From NCBI RefSeq assembly GCF_005280195.1, contig NZ_SZPR01000008.1:345346-409345 (forward strand): a stretch of DNA of 64,000 nt, in the 5' to 3' direction. The notes beneath the pieces are model-generated. The model made no database searches. It saw nothing but the letters and a program-made list of their open reading frames with translations, and was not told the DNA's origin. A program made the translations under genes and the position numbers. Positions 18,067-27,913 of this stretch are shown in pieces. Each line of letters opens with the position of its first letter. Positions within the stretch are counted from its first letter, which is position 1. Origin of the DNA: Streptomyces galbus (GTDB lineage: Bacteria; Actinomycetota; Actinomycetes; Streptomycetales; Streptomycetaceae).

Positions 18067-20895
18067 TTACGTGGCGTGCCGGCCCGCCGCCAGGCGGACG
18101 ATGTCGACGCGGGAGCGGATGCCGAGCTTGCGGTAGACGCGGGTCAGGGTCGCCTCGACCGTCTTCACGCTGATGAACAGGCGGGCGGCGATCTCCCGGT
18201 TGGTGGCGCCCTCCATCACCAGCGCCGCCACCTGCCGCTCCATCGCCGCCAGCCCGTCCAGCGCGTCCGAGGCGGGCGCGGACGCGGCGACGGCGGCCGG
18301 CACCGGGGGCTGCGGTGCGGCGTCCGCCGACGCGGCCCGCTCCACCTGCCGCAGCCACGGCAGCGCGCGGCAGCGCCGGAACAGCCGGGCCGCCTCGTCG
18401 TACGGCGCCGTACCGGACCCGGGAACGGAGCGCAGCCGGGCCAGCGCGAACGCGGCCCGTGCCTCCTCCAGGCCGTAGCCCAGCTTGGCCAGCCGGTCCT
18501 GGACGGACGTGAGGCGGTCGACGGCGTCCTCTCTCTCGCCGCGCGCCGCCCGCACCAGCGCCTCGGCGCGGTCAAGCACCGCGAGCACGCTCTCCCGGCC
18601 GAGCCGCAGCGCGTGCGCCCGGGTGATGTCGATGAGGTCCTGCGCCTCGCCGATCTCGCCGGTGCGCACCAGCGCCTCGGCGAGGTCGCCCTGCCAGCGG
18701 CCGCGCGCGGGGTCGTTGATGCCGAGGCCGTGCTCCAGCTCGCGCACCCGGCGCAGCGAGCCCACGGCGCCCGCCGCGTCGCCGGCGACGAGCTGGGCGT
18801 AGCCGAGGGCGGCCAGGGCGCGCGAGAGATACATCTGGTCGCCGTCCTCCTCGGCCCGCGCCGCGGCCTCGCGGGCCAGGACCAGGGCCCGGTCGACGTC
18901 GCCGCCGGACGCCTCGGCGAGCGAGGCGAGCATGGCGGAGGCGCCCAGTCCGATGCCGGAGTCGCGGGCCAGGCGCAGGCTCTCGCGGGCCAGGTCCAGG
19001 GCGCGTCCGCAGTGCCCGGAGCGCAGCTCGGTGTCGGCGAGGAAGCGCTGGAAGTGGACCTCGCTCTCGACCATGCCCCGCCGGCGCACCTCGCGCAGCA
19101 GCGCGGTGATGGTCGTCCGGGCCTCGGGGAGCTGGTCGCTCATCAGCAGCCAGCGGAAGCGGGCGGCGCCGGCGCCGTTGTGGTGGCAGGCGACGTAGGG
19201 GTCCTGGGGTTCGCGCAGGGCCTTCTTGATGGTGGCCGGGGCGTCCGGGTGGCCCATCAGGGTCTCGGTCGACGCCTGGAAGGACAGCGCCATCAGCTCC
19301 GTGCGCCGGTCGCCGCCGCGGGCGGCCAGCTCCGCCGCGTGCGCGGCCTCCTGGCGGGCCTCGGCGAAGTCGCCCTCGACGACCAGTCCGCGCCACGCGA
19401 GCTGGTAGTGGACCAGCGCGAGCAGCCGGGGGTCGTCGCCGGCGTCGGCGAGCACCTGCGGGAAGACCGCGTCGACGTCGCCGAGGGACTGCCCCGCGGA
19501 CTCGATGACCACCATCCAGGCCCGCACCCGCGCCGGGCCCGCGGTGGCGCGGCCCAGCACGTCGTGCGCGATGTCCCGGGCGAGGTCGGTCTCGCCGGCG
19601 GTGATGGCGTCCTCGGCGGCCAGCAGGCGCCGCTCGTCGGGGCCGGGGGTGCCCTCGGCGGGGGTGTGCCGGGCGGCGAGCAGACCGAGCGCGGCGGCGA
19701 CGGAGGGCGCGCCGCGCTCCCGGGCCAGGGCCGCGGCGCCGGCCAGGCGGGCGGCGACGTCCGGGTCGGTGCCGGTGGTGGCGAGGGCGAGGTGGCGGGC
19801 CCGCTCGATGGGGTCGGAGGCCGCGGTGGACAGCGCGGCGTGCGCGGCCCGCCGTTCCCGCGCGGGCGCCTCGGCGTACAGGGCGGCGGAGATCAGCGGG
19901 TGCGCGAACCGTACGGCCGGGCCCTCGGGCTCGGTGGCGAGCAGGCCCAGGGCGGCGGCCTGGGTGGTCTCGGCCTCGGCGTTCTCGCGGCCGGCCGCGC
20001 GCAGCAGGCCCAGGGTGGGGCGGGCGCCGGCGCTGGCGACGAGCAGGGTGCGGCGGGCGTCGGCGGAGAGCATGTCGAGACGGCTGAGCACCAGGGCGCG
20101 CAGCGAGGTCGGCACCGGCAGCGGCTCGCCGGGGCGGGGCGGGGTGGGGTTCTCGCCGAGGGCGCGGCCGAGCTCCAGGGCGAACAGCGGGTTGCCGCCG
20201 CTGGTGCGGTGGATCTCGCGGACGGTGGAGCGGGGCAGGTCGGTGTAGCCGCGGTGGTCGAGCAGGGCGGAGATCTGGGCGCGGGAGAGCGGGTCGAGGC
20301 GGACGGCCAGGGTGTCCGGCGGAGAGGCGCGCAGGTGGCGGTCGTACTCCTGGCCCTCGGTGCGCACCGCGCACAGGAGCTGGACGGGGGTGTCGCCGAG
20401 GCGGCGGGCGGCGAAGCCGAGGAGTTCGGCGCTGGCGGCGTCCAGCCACTGCAGGTCGTCGGCGACGACCAGGACGGGGCCGTCGGCGGCGAGGGCGCGC
20501 AGCGCGGAGAGCACGGCGAGACGCAGGGCGAGCCCGTCGTTCTGCAGAGTCGATTCGCCTCGTCCGGTCAGCGCCGACTCCAGCGCGGTGCGCTGGGCCG
20601 TGGGGAGCTTGCCGGCCACCTCCTCCAGGACGAGGCCGAGCAGGTCCGCCAGCGCCAGGAAGGGCAGGTGGGATTCGGACTCGGTCGCCGAGCAGCGCAA
20701 CACGCGGGCGCTCTCGCCGTAATCCGCGGCCAAAGCGCGCAGGACGGTGGACTTTCCTATTCCGGCCGGGCCGTGGAGCAGCACGCTGCCGCCGCGGGCC
20801 AGTTGGTCACGGGCCGCGGTCACCAGTTCGTCCCGGCCGATGACCAGGTCGGAGCGGCATCGGGCAGACTCCTGGAAGTCCCGTCGCACGGTCAC
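18067..20895 (-). CDS. LAL-type LuxR regulator
   Basis: 942 aa, typical for large ATP-binding LuxR regulators. Walker A GPAGIGKST at residues 42-50, Walker B VLVVADDLQWLD, a long TPR-like middle, and a LuxR HTH in the last 60 residues (MERQVAALVMEGATNREIAARL). Start GTG 20895 (second GTG at 20889) sits behind GGAGGGGA. The frame continues upstream to 21957, but that part is a shadow of the next gene. These regulators usually activate nearby catabolic or biosynthetic genes; the target is not evident. Confidence 0.9.
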   Translation of the reverse strand: MTVRRDFQESARCRSDLVIGRDELVTAARDQLARGGSVLLHGPAGIGKSTVLRALAADYGESARVLRCSATESESHLPFLALADLLGLVLEEVAGKLPTAQRTALESALTGRGESTLQNDGLALRLAVLSALRALAADGPVLVVADDLQWLDAASAELLGFAARRLGDTPVQLLCAVRTEGQEYDRHLRASPPDTLAVRLDPLSRAQISALLDHRGYTDLPRSTVREIHRTSGGNPLFALELGRALGENPTPPRPGEPLPVPTSLRALVLSRLDMLSADARRTLLVASAGARPTLGLLRAAGRENAEAETTQAAALGLLATEPEGPAVRFAHPLISAALYAEAPARERRAAHAALSTAASDPIERARHLALATTGTDPDVAARLAGAAALARERGAPSVAAALGLLAARHTPAEGTPGPDERRLLAAEDAITAGETDLARDIAHDVLGRATAGPARVRAWMVVIESAGQSLGDVDAVFPQVLADAGDDPRLLALVHYQLAWRGLVVEGDFAEARQEAAHAAELAARGGDRRTELMALSFQASTETLMGHPDAPATIKKALREPQDPYVACHHNGAGAARFRWLLMSDQLPEARTTITALLREVRRRGMVESEVHFQRFLADTELRSGHCGRALDLARESLRLARDSGIGLGASAMLASLAEASGGDVDRALVLAREAAARAEEDGDQMYLSRALAALGYAQLVAGDAAGAVGSLRRVRELEHGLGINDPARGRWQGDLAEALVRTGEIGEAQDLIDITRAHALRLGRESVLAVLDRAEALVRAARGEREDAVDRLTSVQDRLAKLGYGLEEARAAFALARLRSVPGSGTAPYDEAARLFRRCRALPWLRQVERAASADAAPQPPVPAAVAASAPASDALDGLAAMERQVAALVMEGATNREIAARLFISVKTVEATLTRVYRKLGIRSRVDIVRLAAGRHAT

Positions 20896-21035
20896 CGCTC
20901 CCCTCCGTGTGTCGTGTTCGAGCCAAATTCTAGGCAACGTCTCATTGAATTTCGGAGGCACGGTGTGGTGAGGGATATAACAGGCGGCCGCGGGGAGTAA
21001 TTCGGTCACCTGCCACCGGTCACGGGTCCGGGGAA

Positions 21036-21875
21036 TCAGGGCAGCAGTCCCGCCCGCCGTGCCGCGGCCACCGCCTCCCCCCGGGTGTGGGCGCCCAGCT
21101 TGCGCATGGCCGAGCGCAAATAGCCCTTGACGGTCTCCGGGCGCAGCCCCAGCCGGGCGGCGGCCACCGCGTTGGTCGCGCCGGACGCCACGCAGGACAG
21201 CACGTCCAGCTCGCGCGGCGCGAGCGTCACGCCGTCGTCCGGGACACCGGTGGTCAGCAGGCCGCACGCGGCGAGCAGCTCCTCGCGCAGCGCGGGGTCG
21301 GGGATGCGCGGCGCCAGCGCGCGCAGGGCCGCGTGCGCCTCGCGGACCTGCTCCCAGCCGGGCACCGGACCGGGCGCCCCGGCCGGCGGGTCCGGCGGGC
21401 GGGCCGCCGCCAGCAGGTCGTGCGCCTGCTCCTGGACCACCAGCGCCTGCTCCAGGTCGCGCGCCGCGTCCACCGCCGCGCCCAGCGTGCGGTCGCCCAG
21501 CGGCTGGGCGGTGCGCAGGGCGCCGTACAGCACGCCGCGCACCCGGCGCCGTACGACGACGGGGACCGCGACCACGGAGCGCAATCCCTCCTCGGCGACC
21601 GCCGCGTCGTACTCGTGGCTGATCTGCCGGGACAGGGAGTAGTCCGTCACCGCGCACGGCCGGGACAGCGCCAGGGTCTTGCCGCCCAGGCCGTTGCCCG
21701 AGGTCACCGCGAGGCCGCGCAGCGCGAACGTGGCCGCGCCGCTCAGTTCGCTCAGCCGCACGCGCCGCTGTCCGGGCTCCACCAGCCCGCCGAAGGCGAC
21801 CGGCAGTCCCGTGGCGCGCCGCAGCCGCGCCAGCGCGCCGCGCATCAACACCGTTCCGGACGCGTCTGCTGCCAC
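21036..21875 (-). CDS. GAF-domain LuxR-type regulator
   Basis: 279 aa. N-terminal GAF-like domain (about residues 15-150, including LSGAATFALRGL and AVTDYSLSRQISHEYD) and a C-terminal LuxR-like HTH (LAPRELDVLSCVASGATNAVAAARLGLRPETVKGYLRSAMRKLG). I chose GTG 21875 because GAGAGAGGG lies 8 nt upstream; alternatives are GTG 21923 and ATG 21845. Such actinobacterial GAF-LuxR proteins are often next to acyl-CoA synthetase genes, and here the two synthetase genes are divergent from it. Confidence 0.85.
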   Translation of the reverse strand: MAADASGTVLMRGALARLRRATGLPVAFGGLVEPGQRRVRLSELSGAATFALRGLAVTSGNGLGGKTLALSRPCAVTDYSLSRQISHEYDAAVAEEGLRSVVAVPVVVRRRVRGVLYGALRTAQPLGDRTLGAAVDAARDLEQALVVQEQAHDLLAAARPPDPPAGAPGPVPGWEQVREAHAALRALAPRIPDPALREELLAACGLLTTGVPDDGVTLAPRELDVLSCVASGATNAVAAARLGLRPETVKGYLRSAMRKLGAHTRGEAVAAARRAGLLP

Positions 21876-22084
21876 CTGTTCCGCCCTCTCTCCGCGGCCG
21901 GGCCGTGTCGTTGCGCCGCGCACCCCCCCCGTTCGGGGGTAGTGAGACCTGCATCACGGATTACACGATGGCAGCGCCGTCCGGCAATGGTCCGGCACCG
22001 CGGGAGTGCGTCGGCGGGCACCGGGACCGGCCGGGCACCGGCGGGCGTCCCGGACACGGGCGGCCACCTGAACGAGGAGGACGG

Positions 22085-23758
22085 ATGACGACGGCGACGG
22101 AGAGTTTCCGCAGGGCACGGGACTTCCTGCTGGAACACCGCGCGGACTGGGCCACGGCCTACGAGGGGTTCACCTGGCCCCGGCCCGAGCGGTTCAACTG
22201 GGCCCTGGACTGGTTCGACGTCGTGGCGGCCGGCAACGACCGCACCGCCCTGCACATCGTGGAGGAGGACGGCTCCGAGGTCCGGGTGTCCTTCGCGGAG
22301 ATGGCCGAGCGCTCGGACCGGGCCGCGAACTGGCTGCGCGACCGGGGCGTGGGCGCCGAGGACCGCATCCTGGTGATGCTCGGCAACCAGGTCGAGCTGT
22401 GGGAGACCGCGCTCGCGGCGATGAAGCTGCGGGCCGTCGTCATCCCGGCCACCCCGCTGCTGGGCCCCGCCGACCTGCGTGACCGGGTCGAGCGCGGCCG
22501 GGTCGCGCACGTGATCGTGCGGGCCGAGGACACCGGCAAGTTCGACGAGGTGCCGGGCACGTACACCCGCATCAGCGTCGGCGGCCTGCCCCGGGAGGGC
22601 TGGGAGCCGTACGAGGACGTCTACGCGGCGCCGGCCGAGTTCCTGCCGGACGGGCCGACCCTGGCCGACGACCCGCTGATGCTGTACTTCACCTCGGGCA
22701 CCACCGCCCGCCCCAAGCTGGTCGAGCACACCCACACCTCGTACCCGATCGGCCACCTGGCCACGATGTACTGGATCGGGCTGCGCCCCGGCGACGTGCA
22801 CCTGAACATCTCCTCACCCGGCTGGGCCAAGCACGCCTGGTCCAACCTGTTCGCGCCGTGGAACGCCGAGGCGACCGTCTTCATCCACAACTACACCCGC
22901 TTCGACGCGGCCCGGCTGATGGCCGAGATGGACCGGGCCGGCGTGACGACGTTCTGCGCGCCGCCGACTGTGTGGCGCATGCTCATCCAGGCCGACCTGA
23001 CCCAGCTCCGCACCAAGCCGCGCGAGGTGGTGGCGGCCGGTGAGCCGCTCAACCCGGAGGTCATCGAGCAGGTGCGGCAGGCCTGGGGCGTGACCGTCCG
23101 GGACGGGTTCGGGCAGACGGAGACGGCCGTGCAGGTCGCGAACCCGCCCGGCCAGCCGCTGAAGACCGGCTCCATGGGCCGCCCCAGCCCCGGCTACCGG
23201 GTGGAACTCCTCGACCCGGTCTCCGGCGCGCCCGGCGCCGACGAGGGCGAGATCGCGCTGGACCTGTCCGAGCGCCCGGTCGGCCTGATGGCCGGCTACC
23301 ACGGCGACGCCGACCGCACGGCGGAGGTGATGGCCGGCGGCTACTACCGCACCGGCGACATCGGCTCCCGGGACGAGGACGGCTACATCACCTACGTCGG
23401 GCGCGCCGACGACGTCTTCAAGGCCTCCGACTACAAGATCAGCCCGTTCGAGCTGGAGAGCGCGCTGCTGGAGCACGAGGCGGTCGCCGAGGCGGCGGTG
23501 GTGCCCGCGCCGGACCCGGTGCGGCTCGCCGTGCCGAAGGCGTACGTGGTGCTCGCCGAGGGCTGGGAGCCGGGCCCGGACACCGCGAAGGTGCTGTTCG
23601 AGCACTCCCGCCAGGTGCTGGCGCCCTACAAGCGCGTCCGGCGGCTGGAGTTCGCCCCGCTGCCCAAGACGGTGTCCGGCAAGATCCGCCGGATCGAGCT
23701 GCGCGAGGCCACGGCCGCCGGGTCGGACGGCGAGTACCGCGAGGAGGACTTCCGGTGA
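22085..23758 (+). CDS. Acyl-CoA synthetase (medium-chain ACSM-like)
   Basis: 557 aa ANL-superfamily enzyme that activates a carboxylic acid as acyl-AMP and then acyl-CoA. It has the P-loop YFTSGTTARPK (about 199-209), the YRTGDIGSRDEDGYI hinge and the C-terminal catalytic Lys in TVSGKIRR. ATG 22085 follows GAGGAGGA. It overlaps the next synthetase gene by 4 nt (GTGA), so the two are translated together. The acid substrate cannot be read from sequence. Confidence 0.92.
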   Translation: MTTATESFRRARDFLLEHRADWATAYEGFTWPRPERFNWALDWFDVVAAGNDRTALHIVEEDGSEVRVSFAEMAERSDRAANWLRDRGVGAEDRILVMLGNQVELWETALAAMKLRAVVIPATPLLGPADLRDRVERGRVAHVIVRAEDTGKFDEVPGTYTRISVGGLPREGWEPYEDVYAAPAEFLPDGPTLADDPLMLYFTSGTTARPKLVEHTHTSYPIGHLATMYWIGLRPGDVHLNISSPGWAKHAWSNLFAPWNAEATVFIHNYTRFDAARLMAEMDRAGVTTFCAPPTVWRMLIQADLTQLRTKPREVVAAGEPLNPEVIEQVRQAWGVTVRDGFGQTETAVQVANPPGQPLKTGSMGRPSPGYRVELLDPVSGAPGADEGEIALDLSERPVGLMAGYHGDADRTAEVMAGGYYRTGDIGSRDEDGYITYVGRADDVFKASDYKISPFELESALLEHEAVAEAAVVPAPDPVRLAVPKAYVVLAEGWEPGPDTAKVLFEHSRQVLAPYKRVRRLEFAPLPKTVSGKIRRIELREATAAGSDGEYREEDFR

Positions 23759-25362
23759 GCGCCCCCACCACCCCGTCGCCCCTGTCGTACGCCCACGGCA
23801 CGAGCGACACCCTCCTGCTAGGCGACACCATCGGGGCCAACCTGGACCGGGCCGTCGCCACCTGGCCGGACCGCGAGGCGCTGGTCGACGTGCCCTCGGG
23901 GCGGCGCTGGACGTACGCGGAGTTCGGGGCCGCGGTCGAGGAGCTGGCGCGGGCGCTGCGCGTGACCGGCGTCGCCAAGGGCGACCGGGTGGGCATCTGG
24001 GCCGTCAACTGCCCCGAGTGGGTGCTCGTCCAGTACGCCACCGCCCGCATCGGCGCGATCATGGTGAACATCAACCCGGCCTACCGCACCCACGAGGTGG
24101 AGTACGTCCTCAACCAGTCCGGTGTGCGCCTGCTGTTCTCCTCGCTCAGCCACAAGAGCAGCGACTACCGGGCGATGGTCGACCAGGTGCGCGGCAGGTG
24201 CCCCGCGCTGCGCGAGGTGGTGTACATCGGCGACCCGAGCTGGCAGGCGCTGCTCGGCCGGGCGCGGCCGGACGTGACGTACGACGAGCTGTCGTGCGAC
24301 GACCCCATCAACATCCAGTACACCTCGGGCACCACCGGCTTCCCCAAGGGCGCCACCCTCTCCCACCACAACATCCTCAACAACGGTTTCTTCGTCGGGG
24401 AGCTGATCTCCTACACCGAGCAGGACCGGGTGTGCGTGCCGGTGCCCTTCTACCACTGCTTCGGCATGGTCATGGGGAACCTGGCGGCCACCTCGCACGG
24501 CGCGTGCCTGGTCATCCCGGCGCCGTCCTTCGACCCCGGGGCGACCCTGGAGGCCGTCCAGCGGGAACGCTGCACCTCGCTGTACGGGGTGCCGACCATG
24601 TTCATCGCCGAGCTGAACCTGCCGGACTTCGCGTCGTACGACCTGTCGTCCCTGCGCACCGGCATCATGGCGGGCTCGCCCTGCCCGGTGGAGGTGATGA
24701 AGCGGGTGATGGCGGAGATGCACATGGAGGAGGTCTCCATCTGCTACGGCATGACCGAGACCTCGCCGGTGTCGCTGCAGACCCGCGTCGACGACGGCCT
24801 GGAGCACCGCACGGCCACCGTCGGCCGGGTGCTGCCGCACCTGGAGGTCAAGGTCGTCGACCCGGTCACCGGCGTCACCCGGCCGCGCGGCACGGCGGGC
24901 GAGCTGTGCACCCGCGGCTACAGCGTGATGCTCGGCTACTGGCAGGAGCCGGAGAAGACCGCCGAGGCCGTCGACGCGGCCCGCTGGATGCACACCGGCG
25001 ACCTCGCGGTGATGCGCCCGGACGGGTACGTCGAGATCGTCGGCCGCATCAAGGACATGATCATCCGGGGTGGCGAGAACGTCTACCCGCGCGAGATCGA
25101 GGAGTTCCTCTACGGCCACCCCCAGGTCAGGGACGTGCAGGTGGTGGGCGTGCCGCACGCCACGTACGGCGAGGAGGTGCTGGCCTGCGTGATCCCGCGC
25201 GACCCGGCCGACCCACCGACCCTGGAGGAGGTGCGCGCGTTCTGCGCGGGACGGCTCGCCCACTACAAGGTCCCCAGCAGGCTGCAGGTGCTGGACGCGT
25301 TCCCGATGACGGTCTCGGGGAAGGTGCGCAAGGTGGAACTGCGGGAGACGTACGGCGCGTAG
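23755..25362 (+). CDS. Acyl-CoA synthetase (FadD/AMP-binding)
   Basis: 535 aa ANL enzyme. P-loop YTSGTTGFPKGATLSHHN, the MHTGDLAVMRPDGYVEIVGRIKD hinge and C-terminal TVSGKVRK lysine are all present. It resembles the FadD-like enzymes of actinobacterial fatty or aromatic acid catabolism. Its GTG overlaps the stop of the first synthetase. Two adjacent synthetases controlled by a divergent GAF-LuxR regulator suggest a short catabolic operon. Confidence 0.92.
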   Translation: MSAPTTPSPLSYAHGTSDTLLLGDTIGANLDRAVATWPDREALVDVPSGRRWTYAEFGAAVEELARALRVTGVAKGDRVGIWAVNCPEWVLVQYATARIGAIMVNINPAYRTHEVEYVLNQSGVRLLFSSLSHKSSDYRAMVDQVRGRCPALREVVYIGDPSWQALLGRARPDVTYDELSCDDPINIQYTSGTTGFPKGATLSHHNILNNGFFVGELISYTEQDRVCVPVPFYHCFGMVMGNLAATSHGACLVIPAPSFDPGATLEAVQRERCTSLYGVPTMFIAELNLPDFASYDLSSLRTGIMAGSPCPVEVMKRVMAEMHMEEVSICYGMTETSPVSLQTRVDDGLEHRTATVGRVLPHLEVKVVDPVTGVTRPRGTAGELCTRGYSVMLGYWQEPEKTAEAVDAARWMHTGDLAVMRPDGYVEIVGRIKDMIIRGGENVYPREIEEFLYGHPQVRDVQVVGVPHATYGEEVLACVIPRDPADPPTLEEVRAFCAGRLAHYKVPSRLQVLDAFPMTVSGKVRKVELRETYGA

Positions 25363-25379
25363 GGGCGCACGGAGCGCCC
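25363..25379 (+). terminator. Short hairpin after the synthetase operon
   Basis: 6-bp stem GGGCGC/GCGCCC with a 5-nt loop directly after the TAG. Confidence 0.4.
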
Positions 25380-25586
25380 GCAGGGCCGGATCCGGCAGGG
25401 CCGTACAGGTGGCGGTCCGGTCACGTACGCAGTCGGCGGTGTACGCGGCCGGGTCCGTCCCGGCGTGCGGTGGTGCGTGGCCGGTCCGTCCGGGTGTGCG
25501 GTGATTCGTTACGGTGGACCGGCGGACGCGGCCCGCGCCCGCAAGCCGCCCGAGGGCGGGACCGATCCGAGCGAGAGGCGGCCGCG

Positions 25587-26738
25587 ATGCCCCAGCGACC
25601 CATCCGCCGCGCCGCGCGCCCGTCCGCCTGGCGCCGCGGCCCGTCCGCGGCGCCGCCCCGGGACCCGCGGCCGGAGCCGGAGCGCGCCGGGGCGGCCCCC
25701 GCGGAGCCGGCCGGGATCGCGAGCGTCGTGGAGGCAGCCCTGTACCGGGACGGTGTGCGGGTCTCCTCCCCCGGCTCGCTCGCCGAGACCTACCGGGAGC
25801 TGCGCGAGCAGCCGGCCGGCATGGCGTGGATCGGTCTTGCCCGCCCCACCGAGGGCGAACTGCAGTCGCTGGCCGCCGAGTTCGACCTGCACCCGCTCGC
25901 CGTGGAGGACGCCAAGGAGGCCCACCAACGGCCGAAGCTGGAGCGCTACGGCGACACGCTGTTCGTGGTCCTGCGGGCGGCCCGCTACCTGGACGCGCCC
26001 GAGGAGATCGACTTCGCCGAGCTGCACGTGTTCGTCGGCCCCGACTTCGTCCTCACGGTCCGCCACGGCGCGGCCCCCGACCTCTCGGCGGTGCGCCGCC
26101 GCATGGAGGAGACGCCGGAGCTGCTGAGGCTGGGCCCGGAAGCCGTGCTCTACGCCATCCTGGACGCGGTCGTGGACGGCTACGCCCCGGTCGTGGCCGG
26201 GGTGCAGAACGACATCGACGAGATCGAGACCGAGGTCTTCCGGGGCGACCCGGAGGTCTCCCGCCGCATCTACGAACTCTCCCGCGAGATGGTCGAGTTC
26301 CAGCGCGCGACCCGGCCCCTGGTCGGCATGCTGCACGGCCTGATGGCCGGGTTCTCCAAGTACGGCACCGACGAGGAACTCCAGCGCTACCTGCGGGACG
26401 TCGCCGACCACGTCACCCACACCAGCGAGCGCGTCGACGGCTTCCGCCAGGCGCTGACCGAGATCCTCACGGTGAACGCGACCCTCGTCACCCAGCAGCA
26501 GAACGCGGAGATGCGCGCGCTGGCGGAGGCGGGCTTCGAGCAGAACGAGGAGATCAAACGGATCTCGTCCTGGGCGGCGATCCTGTTCGCGCCGACGCTG
26601 GTCGGCACCATCTACGGCATGAACTTCCGTGACATGCCCGAACTGGACTGGCCCCTCGGCTACCCCTTCGCGATCGGCCTGATGGGCGTCATCTGCGTGA
26701 GCCTGTACCTGATCTTCAAGCGGCGGGGCTGGCTCTGA
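25587..26738 (+). CDS. corA: CorA-family magnesium/cobalt channel
   Basis: 383 aa. A long acidic cytosolic N-terminal domain (50-310) is followed by two C-terminal membrane helices, the first ending in the YGMN filter motif (residues 343-346), then the periplasmic-side loop MPELDWPLG and a basic C-terminus. The first 45 residues are Arg/Pro-rich and unlike the family core. I chose ATG 25587 because upstream codons only shadow the synthetase gene. Pentameric Mg2+ uptake is expected. It ends 10 bp from a convergent gene. Confidence 0.93.
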   Translation: MPQRPIRRAARPSAWRRGPSAAPPRDPRPEPERAGAAPAEPAGIASVVEAALYRDGVRVSSPGSLAETYRELREQPAGMAWIGLARPTEGELQSLAAEFDLHPLAVEDAKEAHQRPKLERYGDTLFVVLRAARYLDAPEEIDFAELHVFVGPDFVLTVRHGAAPDLSAVRRRMEETPELLRLGPEAVLYAILDAVVDGYAPVVAGVQNDIDEIETEVFRGDPEVSRRIYELSREMVEFQRATRPLVGMLHGLMAGFSKYGTDEELQRYLRDVADHVTHTSERVDGFRQALTEILTVNATLVTQQQNAEMRALAEAGFEQNEEIKRISSWAAILFAPTLVGTIYGMNFRDMPELDWPLGYPFAIGLMGVICVSLYLIFKRRGWL

Positions 26739-26748
26739 GCCCGGGCTC

Positions 26749-27696
26749 TCACGAGGAGACGGTGAACCGCACGCCGGAGAGTTCCTCGGAGACCTCCCAC
26801 ACCCGCCGGGCCTCCTCGGTGCCGGTCAGGCGGGAGTACATCCTCTGTTCCGCGGGCGGTCCCCCGAGGTGGCCGGGGCCGCTCGGGCCGTACAGCGTGC
26901 CGCCCCCGGCGTCGGCCGAGGCGACGGCGTACGCGGCGGGCAGCCGCGCGCTCTCCACCGTGCCGACGAGGATCCCCCGGGCGGACAGGAAGCGGATGGC
27001 CCGGACGCTCAGGGTGTCCTTGGACCGGCCGATCTCGGGGCGCGCGGCCAGCAGGCTCGTGGGGGCGACCCCCGGGTGGCAGAGGTTGCTCTCGATGCCC
27101 CAGCCCTGGCTCCGGCTGCGACGGTCGAGTTCGAGGCCGAAGAGACCCAAGGCGATCTTCGACTGGCTGTACGCCTTCATGCCGTCGTAGGACTTCTCCC
27201 AGTTCAGGTCTGCCCAGTTGATGGAGTGCTGGTTCGCCGCGACGCTGAGCTGGGAGGTCACCCGGGCGCGTCCGGCGCGCAGCAGCGGCAGCAGCCGGCC
27301 GACGAGGGCGACGTGCCCGAGGTGGTTGGTGCCGAACTGCAGCTCGAAACCGTCGGCGGTCGTCCGCCGCTCGGGCGGTGTCATGACCCCGGCGTTGTTG
27401 ACCAGGAGATGGACGGGACGGCCCTCGGCGAGCAGGGCGTCGCCGAGAGCGGCGACGGAGTCCAGTGACGACAGGTCGAGTCGGCGCAGCGAGACCTGCG
27501 CGCCGGGGACCTGGCGGCGGATCGCGGCGACGGCCTCCTCACCCTTGGCCGGGTTGCGGACGGGCAGGACGACCTCGGCGCCCGCGGCGGCGAGCCGGGT
27601 GGCGATGCCGAGTCCGATGCCGTCACTGGCTCCGGTGACGACGGCGCGCCTGCCGGAGAGGTCGGGCAGGGGGATGTCGGTGGTCTGGCGTGGCAT
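26749..27696 (-). CDS. SDR oxidoreductase (retinol dehydrogenase-like)
   Basis: 315 aa. [10 protein letters not shown] cofactor loop (21-30), NNAG (100-103) and the catalytic pair Tyr176-x3-Lys180 in YSQSK. The arrangement resembles WW-oxidoreductase/retinol dehydrogenase-type SDRs, common in Streptomyces with unknown substrates. It is divergent from the XRE regulator; a 15-bp inverted repeat fills the shared promoter. Confidence 0.9.
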   Translation of the reverse strand: MPRQTTDIPLPDLSGRRAVVTGASDGIGLGIATRLAAAGAEVVLPVRNPAKGEEAVAAIRRQVPGAQVSLRRLDLSSLDSVAALGDALLAEGRPVHLLVNNAGVMTPPERRTTADGFELQFGTNHLGHVALVGRLLPLLRAGRARVTSQLSVAANQHSINWADLNWEKSYDGMKAYSQSKIALGLFGLELDRRSRSQGWGIESNLCHPGVAPTSLLAARPEIGRSKDTLSVRAIRFLSARGILVGTVESARLPAAYAVASADAGGGTLYGPSGPGHLGGPPAEQRMYSRLTGTEEARRVWEVSEELSGVRFTVSS

Positions 27697-27759
27697 AGGG
27701 GTTCACTTCCGTTCGGTCCGCTTGCCTCCACAGTGACGAGGGAGCACCGGGCCGAACAG

Positions 27760-27856
27760 GGCCTGCCGATCCACTGATGCGCGGGCCGCGGCTGCGACGG
27801 CGCTGCCAGTGCCCGGCCCGCGTGCCCGGACGGGCGGAGGGGTGGATCGGCAGGCC
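27760..27856. promoter_or_regulatory. Long paired inverted repeats in the SDR/XRE divergent promoter
   Basis: Outer arms GGCCTGCCGATCCAC (27760-27774) and its exact complement (27842-27856), 67 bp apart. A 9-bp inner pair lies inside (27780-27788 with 27814-27822). The layout suits two bound regulator dimers with looping, or one large cruciform. Confidence 0.6.
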
Positions 27857-27913
27857 GTGGCTGGCGGCGGCGCCGGGCGGTACAAAAGAGATCAGTGCTG
27901 CGGAGGGACGGGT

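Noticed and set aside
18067..21957. Single 1296-aa LAL protein reading through the GAF-LuxR gene
   Set aside because: The first third is a frame shadow of the GAF-LuxR gene. GTG 20895 has a strong ribosome site and the sequence becomes protein-like there.
24018..25586. 906-codon plus-strand frame joined to CorA
   Set aside because: It is out of frame with the second synthetase; CorA begins at 25587.
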